Positions 51,683 through 57,380 of a DNA stretch of 57,380 nt are shown one piece after another. How positions within the stretch are numbered: the first letter of the stretch is position 1; the number at the start of each line of letters is the position of its first letter. Origin of the DNA: Fimbriimonadales bacterium (GTDB lineage Bacteria; Armatimonadota; Fimbriimonadia; Fimbriimonadales; GBS-DC); assembly GCA_025061985.1 (NCBI GenBank), contig JANXAW010000021.1:1-57380 (forward strand), in the 5' to 3' direction. Position numbers and translations under genes: made by a program. Below the pieces are notes generated by a model. It was not told the origin of the DNA and did not search any database. It was given only the letters and a program-made list of their open reading frames with translations.

Positions 51683-53002
51683 ATGGAACGGCTATCGCGA
51701 CGCGAGTTTATGGTGCGCTCCGCACGCGCCGTAGCAGGCGCAGCAGCAGGCTTGACCGTGCTCCGCAGTTGGAGCTACAGCCCCAACGATACCATCGGCA
51801 TAGCCGTCATCGGCTTGAACGGGCACGGTAGGAACCACATCCGCAACTTCAGCGAAATCGAAGGCGTGCAGATTGTTGCCTTGTGCGATGTAGACGAGCG
51901 CGTGCTGCAGCAACGCGCGGCGGAAGTGGAACAGCGCACGGGCAGACGCCCTAAGCTTTACATCGACCTGCGCCAACTGCTGGAAGATAAAGACATTGAC
52001 GCAGTCTCTACCGCCACGCCCAACCACTGGCACGCTTTGCTTACCATCTGGGCGTGTCAGGCGGGCAAAGATGTGTATGTGGAAAAGCCTGCTTGCTGGA
52101 GCTTTGATGAAGGCGAGAAGATGATTCAAGCCGCGCGCAAGTACAATCGCATCGTGCAGGTTGGGCATCAGCTTCGCTCCGACCCCGTTACGCGCTTAGC
52201 CGTGCAGCGCGCCCGCGCAGGCGAAATCGGCACGATTTACATGGCACGAGGGCTGTGCTACAAGCCACGCGGACCAATTGGCATCAAGCCCGATAGCGAC
52301 CCACCCCCATGGCTGCATTGGGAGCTATGGCAAGGACCCGCTAACCGCCGCCGATTCAACCCCAACTACGTGCATTACAACTGGCACTGGTTCTGGAACT
52401 ACGGGAACGGCGATTTGGGCAATCAGGGCGTACACCAACTGGATATCGCCCGCTGGTTCCTGAATAAGCGCTACCCTGTCAAGGTGCACTCGGTAGGCGG
52501 GCGCTACGGCTACAAAGACCAAGGCGAGACGCCCAACACGCAAGTCGCCACCTTTGAGTTCGAAGACGGCACGCTGCTGGTGTTTGAGGTGCGTGGGTTG
52601 TACACCAACGACGAGCAGGGCGTAAAAATCGGCAACATCGTTTACGGCTCGCTGGGCTACATGTCGTCGGGTGATGGCTATAAGCCGCGTCGATCACCTC
52701 AGGAAGAGCTACCGCCCCCAGCCAAGACCGACTACCCTGACCTTGGGGGCACAGGCGAGGCTAACCACTATCGGAACTTCATTCAAGCCGTGCGCAGTCG
52801 GCGTGTCAGCGACCTGCACTGCGATGTGGAAGAAGGCGTTATCTCAGCGCAACTGGTGCATCTGGCAAACATCTCCTATCGGTTGGGCAGGTCGCTGCGG
52901 TTTGACCCTGTACGCAAGCAGTTTGTGGGCGACCGCGAAGCGAACGCGATGCTCAAGCGCCAAAACCAACCTAAGGGCTTCGAAATCCCAGAGCGCGTAT
53001 AA
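51683..53002 (+). CDS. TAT-exported Gfo/Idh/MocA-family oxidoreductase
   Basis: 439 residues. The N-terminus carries a twin-Arg signal (LSRREFMVRSARAVAGAAAG). IGIAVIGLNGHGRNHIRNF binds NAD(P), VALCDVDE and STATPNHWHALLTIWACQAGKDVYVEKPACWS is the signature with the EKP Lys, and GNQGVHQLDIARWFLN supplies the His/Asp pair. It probably oxidises a sugar or cyclitol in the periplasm, as is common in this type in Planctomycetota and Armatimonadota. It starts 15 nt after the MoxR gene, with GGAGGGAAGG as ribosome site. Substrate unknown. Confidence 0.92.
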   Translation: MERLSRREFMVRSARAVAGAAAGLTVLRSWSYSPNDTIGIAVIGLNGHGRNHIRNFSEIEGVQIVALCDVDERVLQQRAAEVEQRTGRRPKLYIDLRQLLEDKDIDAVSTATPNHWHALLTIWACQAGKDVYVEKPACWSFDEGEKMIQAARKYNRIVQVGHQLRSDPVTRLAVQRARAGEIGTIYMARGLCYKPRGPIGIKPDSDPPPWLHWELWQGPANRRRFNPNYVHYNWHWFWNYGNGDLGNQGVHQLDIARWFLNKRYPVKVHSVGGRYGYKDQGETPNTQVATFEFEDGTLLVFEVRGLYTNDEQGVKIGNIVYGSLGYMSSGDGYKPRRSPQEELPPPAKTDYPDLGGTGEANHYRNFIQAVRSRRVSDLHCDVEEGVISAQLVHLANISYRLGRSLRFDPVRKQFVGDREANAMLKRQNQPKGFEIPERV

Positions 53003-53247
53003 AGCTCGCCGAACTGCTAGGCAAGAATAGCGAACTTTTTGCGCAGGGCGCCGTCTACACAACCTGAAACCAGTGAGCGAGGGGCAGTGTAGGCTGTAGT
53101 GAGGCAACCCCGCTATAAGTGCGCAGCGGCTATGCCTAAGCTCGGGTAGAGCGAAGACCTTGCTCGAACCCCACAAAATGTGGGGCGACTCCAAAGAGCT
53201 GGCAGAGACGGTCATAATACTCTCGGAGGGCTGATTGGAGGCACTTG
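53003..53247. other. Intergenic region with a hairpin and a possible promoter
   Basis: It holds a 7-bp hairpin, CCCCACA with TGTGGGG and an AAA loop (53169-53185), and CATAAT (53213-53218) that may be the -10 of the downstream DUF1501 gene, about 30 nt before its ATG. GGAGG at 53237 is the ribosome site. No gene is supported. Confidence 0.45.
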
Positions 53248-54543
53248 ATGGGGAGCAAGCAGGTAGTCGGCGCGCCACTGTGCGAATGTGCAACGGGCGA
53301 CTTTTGGGCAGCGGAAATCTCGCGACGCCAGTTCCTCAAAGCGGGCTTTACGCTGGTAGCGGTGGGGCTGGCAGCACCCCCGTGGCTGGCGCAGATTGCC
53401 TATGCCGACTCACAGCACCTCAAAAAGGGCAACAAGCTCCCCAACGACCGCGTCTTGGTAGTGCTTCAGCTCACAGGTGGCAACGACGGGTTGAACACCG
53501 TTGTACCCTACCGCGATGCCCTCTACTACAAGGCGCGCCCAACTTTGGCGATTCCCGAAGCGCGGGTGGTGCCTTTGGAGGAACCGCTGGGGCTACACCC
53601 TGCGCTCCAGCCGCTCAAGCCACTCTACGAGCAGCGCGTGTTGGCGGTGGTGCAAAATGTGGGCTATCCCAACCCTAACCGTTCGCACTTTCGCTCGATG
53701 GAAATCTGGCAAACCGCTGACCCCGATGGCTACAGCCGCTATGGCTGGCTGGGCAAGTACTTAGATACGCTCACCGACACCGCTGCCAACCCCGTGATGG
53801 CGATTAGCTTCACGCAAGAGCTACCTTTGGCGTTGCATGGGAGGAAAGCCCAAGTGCCCTGCTTTGCCAGCTTAGCCGACTTGCAGGTGATGACCAACGA
53901 TCCAGAGTTGGAGCGCACGCTTCAGCAGCTCAGTTATGCCGAGGAGCATAAGCCAGATAGCCCCGCAGCCGTGATTCGGCACTCTACCCGTACCGCACTG
54001 GAGGCATTAGAGCAGCTGCGCGAGCGCATCCGCCGCTATCAGCCCCGTGCCCAGTACGGGAATGACCCCTTTGCCCAAGGCTTACAGCAAGCCGCCCAGA
54101 TTATTGCCACCTCGCCCCACACCCGCATCTTGTATGTCTCGGTCAACGGCTTCGACACGCACGCAGCCCAAGCAAGCACGCACGAGCGCCTGCTAAGCCA
54201 ATTCGCAAACGCCGTCAGCGCGTTCTATGCCGACTTGCAGGCAATGGGCAAGGCTGACAAAGTGCTGCTGATGGTGTTTTCGGAGTTCGGGCGCCGCGTG
54301 CATGAAAATGGCAGTTTAGGCACCGACCACGGCGCTGCTGCACCGATGTTCCTAATAGGCGGGCGTGTGCGCGGAGGCTTGCATGGCGACCCACCCGACC
54401 TGCACAACTTAGACAGCAATAACGACTTGCGGATGCAGATAGACTTTCGGCGCGTGTATGCCACTGCACTCACCTGGCTTGGGGGCGACCCCGAAGCGAT
54501 TTTGGGCAAGGAGTTCGCGCCGATGGATTTGGTGCGCCTGTAG
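53248..54543 (+). CDS. TAT-exported DUF1501 protein
   Basis: 431 residues. A twin-Arg motif (ISRRQFLKAGFTLVAVGLAAPPW, about 25-47) follows a 24-residue leader. RVLVVLQLTGGNDGLNTVVPY is the family's metal-binding start (sulfatase/alkaline-phosphatase-like fold), followed by NRSHFRSMEIWQTAD, SVNGFDTHAAQ, VFSEFGRRVHENGSLGTDHG and the C-terminal LGGDPEAILG. The residues suggest a periplasmic hydrolase-like fold; function unproven. DUF1501 genes often pair with DUF1800, which is not here. The start is the ATG 7 nt after GGAGG. Confidence 0.9.
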   Translation: MGSKQVVGAPLCECATGDFWAAEISRRQFLKAGFTLVAVGLAAPPWLAQIAYADSQHLKKGNKLPNDRVLVVLQLTGGNDGLNTVVPYRDALYYKARPTLAIPEARVVPLEEPLGLHPALQPLKPLYEQRVLAVVQNVGYPNPNRSHFRSMEIWQTADPDGYSRYGWLGKYLDTLTDTAANPVMAISFTQELPLALHGRKAQVPCFASLADLQVMTNDPELERTLQQLSYAEEHKPDSPAAVIRHSTRTALEALEQLRERIRRYQPRAQYGNDPFAQGLQQAAQIIATSPHTRILYVSVNGFDTHAAQASTHERLLSQFANAVSAFYADLQAMGKADKVLLMVFSEFGRRVHENGSLGTDHGAAAPMFLIGGRVRGGLHGDPPDLHNLDSNNDLRMQIDFRRVYATALTWLGGDPEAILGKEFAPMDLVRL

Positions 54544-54545
54544 GC

Positions 54546-55688
54546 TTAGCTTTCTAAGAACCTCTGGATAACGGGCTTGAGCTGAGGCTTGACGCGCTCC
54601 ACTAAGAACGAGTCGTGCCCCCACGGGCTGTCGATGATGACATGCTCGGCGCGTTTGCCTAGCGACTGCAAAATCTCTACCGCCTCTTGCTGCCCTGCAG
54701 GGGGGAACAGCCAGTCAGAGGTGAAGCTCACAAACAGCATTTCCGCCTGCACCCGCGCAAGCGCGCGGCGCAAATCGCCCTCGCCATAGGTGGCGCCTAA
54801 GTCAAAGTTGTCCATCGCGCGCGTGATGTAAAGGTAGCAGAACGGGTCAAACCGCTGCAGGAAGGTGGTCGCTTTGTATTCCAAGTAGCTTTCCACTTGG
54901 TAAGTGACGCTCCAGAAGTCGGTTTCGGGCACGGTATCGCGCCCGAATTTGCTCCAGAGGGCGTACTCAGAGAGGTAGGAGATGTGTCCTAGCATGCGTG
55001 CCAGCATCAGCCCGCGGTTTGCACCTTCTATCCCGCCGTGTTTCAAGCCCATCAGGATTGTTTGGCGCTGGATATGGTTGAGGGCGATCACCATCGGGTT
55101 GGAGCGTGCGGGGGCGGCAATCACTAGCGCTTTGCGCACGCGCTCAGGGTAGCGCATCGCCCACTCAAACGCCCGCATCCCGCCCGTGGAGCCACCGACA
55201 ACCGCATACACTTGCTGAATGCCCAAGTGCTCCAGCACCATTCGCTCCAGCTCTACCCAGTCAGTCACGCACACGGGGGGATAGTTGAGGTGGTACGGCT
55301 TTCCTGTGCGGGGATCAATAGAAAGTGGCGAGGTGGTGCCGTAAGGGCTTGCCAGCGCGTTGATGCAAATCACGAAAAAGCGGTTCGTGTCCAGCGCCTT
55401 GTTGGGCCCGATGTATAAATCCCACCAGCCGGGTTTGCGGTCATTGGGGTGGTGTTTGCCTGCGGCGTGGGCGCCGCCCGAAAGCGCGTGGCAGAGTAGG
55501 ATGACATTGCTTTTGTCGGGCGCCAGTGTGCCGTAGGTCTCGTAGACGGCTTCTAGCGGAGCAAGGCGCTGCCCGCAGACAAGTTCTATGCCTTCGGGGA
55601 AGCAGAGGTGCTGGGGCGTGACGACACCCACCTCGCCTTCCGAGGCGAGTGCGTCCGCCACCAGCGCATGTTCTTGTTGAGTTCGCAT
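54546..55688 (-). CDS. metX: Homoserine O-acyltransferase (MetX-type)
   Basis: 380 residues, alpha/beta hydrolase. ILLCHALSGGAHAAGKH starts the core, VVGGSTGGMRAFEWAMRYPERV has the nucleophile Ser (usual GGSLGGMQ is GGSTGGMR here), FVSFTSDWLFPPAGQQE the Asp and DSPWGHDSFLVE the His. The mid segment (ASPYGTTSPLSIDPRTGKPYHLNYP) departs from the common CGSTGP form, so acetyl versus succinyl donor is uncertain. It makes the activated homoserine for methionine synthesis. It is downstream of speD by 41 nt in the same direction, likely under the structured leader of that gene. Confidence 0.88.
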   Translation of the reverse strand: MRTQQEHALVADALASEGEVGVVTPQHLCFPEGIELVCGQRLAPLEAVYETYGTLAPDKSNVILLCHALSGGAHAAGKHHPNDRKPGWWDLYIGPNKALDTNRFFVICINALASPYGTTSPLSIDPRTGKPYHLNYPPVCVTDWVELERMVLEHLGIQQVYAVVGGSTGGMRAFEWAMRYPERVRKALVIAAPARSNPMVIALNHIQRQTILMGLKHGGIEGANRGLMLARMLGHISYLSEYALWSKFGRDTVPETDFWSVTYQVESYLEYKATTFLQRFDPFCYLYITRAMDNFDLGATYGEGDLRRALARVQAEMLFVSFTSDWLFPPAGQQEAVEILQSLGKRAEHVIIDSPWGHDSFLVERVKPQLKPVIQRFLES

Positions 55689-55729
55689 CGCTGTTTACGA
55701 GTCGCGTGGGAGCGCAACAGCCCCACCAG

Positions 55730-56290
55730 TCAACCGGGGGTATGTTGCAGCACCCCACGCCGTACCAACATCACGTCGACCTTTTCTGGCTCAAACGCGC
55801 GACGTAGCACCTCCAACGCTCGCTCGGCATCCACTGTCTCCGAGCAGTAGAACAAGTCCACTGCCGCGTAGCGATGTTCGGGCCAGGTGTGGATAGTGTA
55901 GTGCGATTCTTCAATCACCACCACGCCCGACACGCCGTACGGCTCGAACTCATGGAAAAAGTGGCTGACGATGCGCGCGTTGGACTCGTGGGCTGCCTGC
56001 ACGAGAGCGCGCTCGACGTGTGCCACTCGCTCTAAGGTGCGCCCGTTGCAGCCGTGCAGTTCTACCAGCAGGTGTGTGCCTAGAGTGCGGCTGCCGTCTT
56101 GGCGCAGGGAGCGAGGGGCAATTTCGTATTCGAAGCAGTGTGCAGGCGCGTTTGTGGTGGCCTTGGAGGTTAGTGATGCCACCGCCTGAGCGAGCCACGC
56201 GCGCGCACTGCGCCAGAGCGACAGCACCCATGTAGCGATGCTGGTCGTCGACCGCGCAGGTCGGCGCCCCAGAATGCCAACCTTGCTCAT
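55730..56290 (-). CDS. speD: S-adenosylmethionine decarboxylase proenzyme with N-terminal extension
   Basis: 186 residues against about 125 for the usual prokaryotic form. The SpeD domain starts at GTHLLVEL (71-78). IEESHYTIHTWPEHRYAAVD holds the self-cleavage site Glu128-Ser129, giving the pyruvoyl group; His134 and Cys149 (in LFYCSE) match the known processing residues. The enzyme gives decarboxylated SAM for spermidine. The first 65 residues (with TTSIATWVLSLWRSARAWLAQAV) are not part of the family and include a hydrophobic or amphipathic helix. The ATG follows GGAG by 7 nt, so the extension appears real. It precedes metX. Confidence 0.9.
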   Translation of the reverse strand: MSKVGILGRRPARSTTSIATWVLSLWRSARAWLAQAVASLTSKATTNAPAHCFEYEIAPRSLRQDGSRTLGTHLLVELHGCNGRTLERVAHVERALVQAAHESNARIVSHFFHEFEPYGVSGVVVIEESHYTIHTWPEHRYAAVDLFYCSETVDAERALEVLRRAFEPEKVDVMLVRRGVLQHTPG

Positions 56291-56600
56291 CGCTAGTCTC
56301 CTAACCCAAGAAGTTTCGTAGCCTTGTGGCTACGACCGAGTTGCGGTGGCAGCTGAAGCTACCCCGAACCCGGAGGCGATGGGGGTGGTTTTGCGCGGTC
56401 GGTTTCGGTACCAGACGCTTCCAGCGCGCCCCGAGGGGCACAAGCGCCTATGTGGCATCCAAATCGGCGTTTCAACCGTGTCGGCTTACAATAAGCCAAC
56501 GCCGATTGATGACCTCCACCGAGTTGGACCGCGACATAGCGCCCGTCTCGCCTCCCCTCTCTGGGATGCCGTTGCGCAGCGCGTGCCACGCACTGCAAGG
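56291..56600 (-). ncRNA. Structured 5' leader of speD-metX, candidate cis-regulatory RNA
   Basis: About 310 nt from the predicted start of transcription (about 56600) to the speD ATG. Pairings (plus-strand coordinates): P1, 56564-56570 with 56454-56460 (7 bp); inside it P3, 56498-56507 with 56462-56471 (10 bp) capped by 56492-56497 with 56483-56488 (6 bp, 3-nt loop); P2, a stem in 56520-56550 with a bulge. Nearer the gene, CGTAGCC with GGCTACG (56317-56334, 4-nt loop) stands just upstream of the ribosome site. P1 closes a three-way junction of about 117 nt. I compared it with SAM-I and SAH consensus by eye and found no match. Fold is inferred, not computed. Confidence 0.55.
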
Positions 56601-56606
56601 CGCGGT

Positions 56607-56636
56607 ATTATACCCCACCATCCCTCCTCCCGTCAA
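56607..56636 (-). promoter_or_regulatory. Strong promoter TTGACG-N18-TATAAT for speD-metX
   Basis: On the minus strand TTGACG (56636-56631), an 18-nt spacer and TATAAT (56612-56607), preceded by GGGG. Transcription should start near 56600, about 310 nt before speD. Confidence 0.75.
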
Positions 56637-56760
56637 GCCCCCACTTGAGGCGGAACCAACGAGAGTGTCGCGAAATGCCCTGCCGCTTGCAACTGCCCTC
56701 GCATAAAGGAGTTTGTAAACCATCTCTACCGCGCGTCAGCCGGACTTTCTTAGCCTCAGG
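56613..56760. other. Divergent region without a gene
   Basis: It holds the -35 of the speD promoter and the upstream side of the promoter at 56761. The open frames across 56326-56706 have no ribosome site and overlap the leader RNA and promoters, so I do not count them as genes. Confidence 0.5.
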
Positions 56761-56766
56761 TATAAT
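56761..56766 (+). promoter_or_regulatory. -10 box GGTATAAT for the last gene
   Basis: TATAAT preceded by GG, 25 nt before the ATG at 56792, with GAGGGGG as ribosome site. The -35 is not recognisable. Confidence 0.6.
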
Positions 56767-56791
56767 CCCCAGCACAACTGAGGGGGACGCT

Positions 56792-57380
56792 ATGCGAGCC
56801 ACTATCTTAGGATGCGTCGCAGGACTACTGCTCTGGTCAACCGCATGCGCTCAGCAAGTAGAGTTCCCGCTGGATTATTACTCGTTCGAAGAGATTGCTC
56901 AGCGGATGTCAGTAGGAGGACGCCGAGTGGACTGCGCACGCGAACTACGCCAGCGACTTGCGATAATCCACATAAAGCCGCGGAGCTGGCAGCAAGTGCG
57001 TGAAATCTTAGAATCGGCTCTGGACATCCGACTGCGTCGGATTAGCGAGTCCGAGGACCGCTGGATGCTAGAGCGCAACCCTGAGGTCGCACGCCAAGAG
57101 CGGCGCTGGCGCGAGCGACTGGCAGCGTTTCTTGAGAAGCAATGTGATCGCGACATAAGGCTGCTGCGCCAAATGCTTGACAAAAACACGCCTGTGGACG
57201 AACTCGTTAGAACCCTCATGGAAGAGCACGCCCAAGGAGATATCCAGGAAGACCTGCCACGTGAGGCGTTGGAGAAGTACATCCGTCAGGTTATTCAGGC
57301 GTTTCGCGAGATGCCAGTAGACCTTGCGCTGCGCGAATGGCGCGCGTTCAAACGACTGGAGCGAGAGCTATCAGAGTGGT
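56792..57380 (+). CDS. Exported protein of unknown function, C-terminus outside the window
   Basis: The frame runs from the ATG at 56792 to the end of the window (196 codons, no stop). MRATILGCVAGLLLWSTACAQ is a signal peptide, cleaved after ACA; the Cys in it could also be a lipobox Cys (WSTAC). After it, VEFPLDYYSFEEIAQRMSVGGRRVDCA has the style of an N-terminal secretin- or STN-like pattern (beta-alpha-beta with short hydrophobic strands). From about residue 75 on it is very rich in Arg and Glu, with helices such as WRERLAAFLEKQ and EWRAFKRLERE. No family recognised; the complete gene is not visible. Confidence 0.7.
   Translation, partial: MRATILGCVAGLLLWSTACAQQVEFPLDYYSFEEIAQRMSVGGRRVDCARELRQRLAIIHIKPRSWQQVREILESALDIRLRRISESEDRWMLERNPEVARQERRWRERLAAFLEKQCDRDIRLLRQMLDKNTPVDELVRTLMEEHAQGDIQEDLPREALEKYIRQVIQAFREMPVDLALREWRAFKRLERELSEW

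Noticed and set aside
56291-56600. SAM-I or SAH riboswitch in the speD-metX leader
   Set aside because: The conserved GGAGGGACTGGCCC/GGCAACC-type core of SAM-I and the GC-rich SAH core are not present by eye; only an unassigned structured RNA is claimed.
56326-56706. A 126-codon plus-strand frame upstream of the last gene
   Set aside because: It lies over the speD leader and promoter on the other strand; no ribosome site and the composition is unlike the neighbours.
1-57380. CRISPR arrays, insertion sequences, prophage genes or toxin-antitoxin pairs
   Set aside because: No direct-repeat arrays, transposase motifs, terminal repeats or phage genes were seen on reading through both strands.

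Overview
The window looks like chromosomal DNA of a diderm bacterium with dense, GC-rich coding. Tentatively I would place it in Armatimonadota (Fimbriimonadia-like, possibly thermophilic). Grounds for this are a type II pseudopilin with a C-terminal DGH motif, a DUF6785-type multi-pass protein, TAT-exported Gfo/Idh/MocA and DUF1501 proteins, scattered Uma2 nucleases, and a heptose-phosphate adenylyltransferase. This is inference from gene content; no 16S gene, tRNA, CRISPR array, insertion sequence or phage gene was seen.

Layout. 1-4050: a membrane protein, then a two-gene secreted cassette (a beta-rich exported protein and a HEAT-repeat protein whose N-terminal half resembles the vitellogenin/MTP lipid-transfer module) behind a perfect TTGACA-N17-TATAAT promoter. 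4220-10605: the two halves of a split ALDH16-type dehydrogenase lie about 3.2 kb apart on opposite strands, around Uma2, lspA-lgt, larE and an NTF2-like gene, followed by an SDR. 10643-15624 (minus): a CBS-GGDEF protein, and the run gatB - small membrane protein - uspA - trkA - sugar-binding lipoprotein. 15698-19459: a RraB-like gene coupled to an iron-sulfur (PhrB-type) photolyase, then a secreted beta-propeller-like protein with a structured leader. 19460-28712: a gene-free stretch, then murA-mreB, a glutamine cyclotransferase-like lipoprotein, rfaE2, a PqaA-type hydrolase, rpmB-murB, a small lipoprotein and a DUF6785 protein. 29021-30712: a HlyD-type adaptor with a very long coiled coil. 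30728-41082: an exopolysaccharide locus (UDP-glucuronate decarboxylase, epimerase, Wzx flippase, Wzy/WaaL-type polymerase or ligase, two GT2, two tandem GT4, and one GT4 interrupted by two in-frame stops). 41401-50556 (minus): ftsY, a pseudopilin, a 1078-residue glycosidase-like protein with basic disordered tails, a HAD phosphatase, panD, an McsA-like mini protein, ilvE, thiE and a second Uma2. 50661-54543: a MoxR ATPase, a Gfo/Idh/MocA protein and a DUF1501 protein. 54546-56612 (minus): speD-metX behind a roughly 310-nt structured leader. The last gene runs off the end.

Common themes. Most recognisable -10 boxes read GGTATAAT or GGTATACT, and several end only 6-10 nt before the start codon, so leaderless or near-leaderless mRNAs look common. 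Same-strand neighbours often overlap by 4 nt (ATGA or GTGA). All seven convergent gene pairs meet within 37 nt or overlap, and no intrinsic terminator with a U-tract was seen.

The best candidates for something new are the vitellogenin-like secreted cassette, the structured leader of speD-metX, the GGTATAAT short-leader promoters, the glycosidase with chromatin-like tails, and the split ALDH16.
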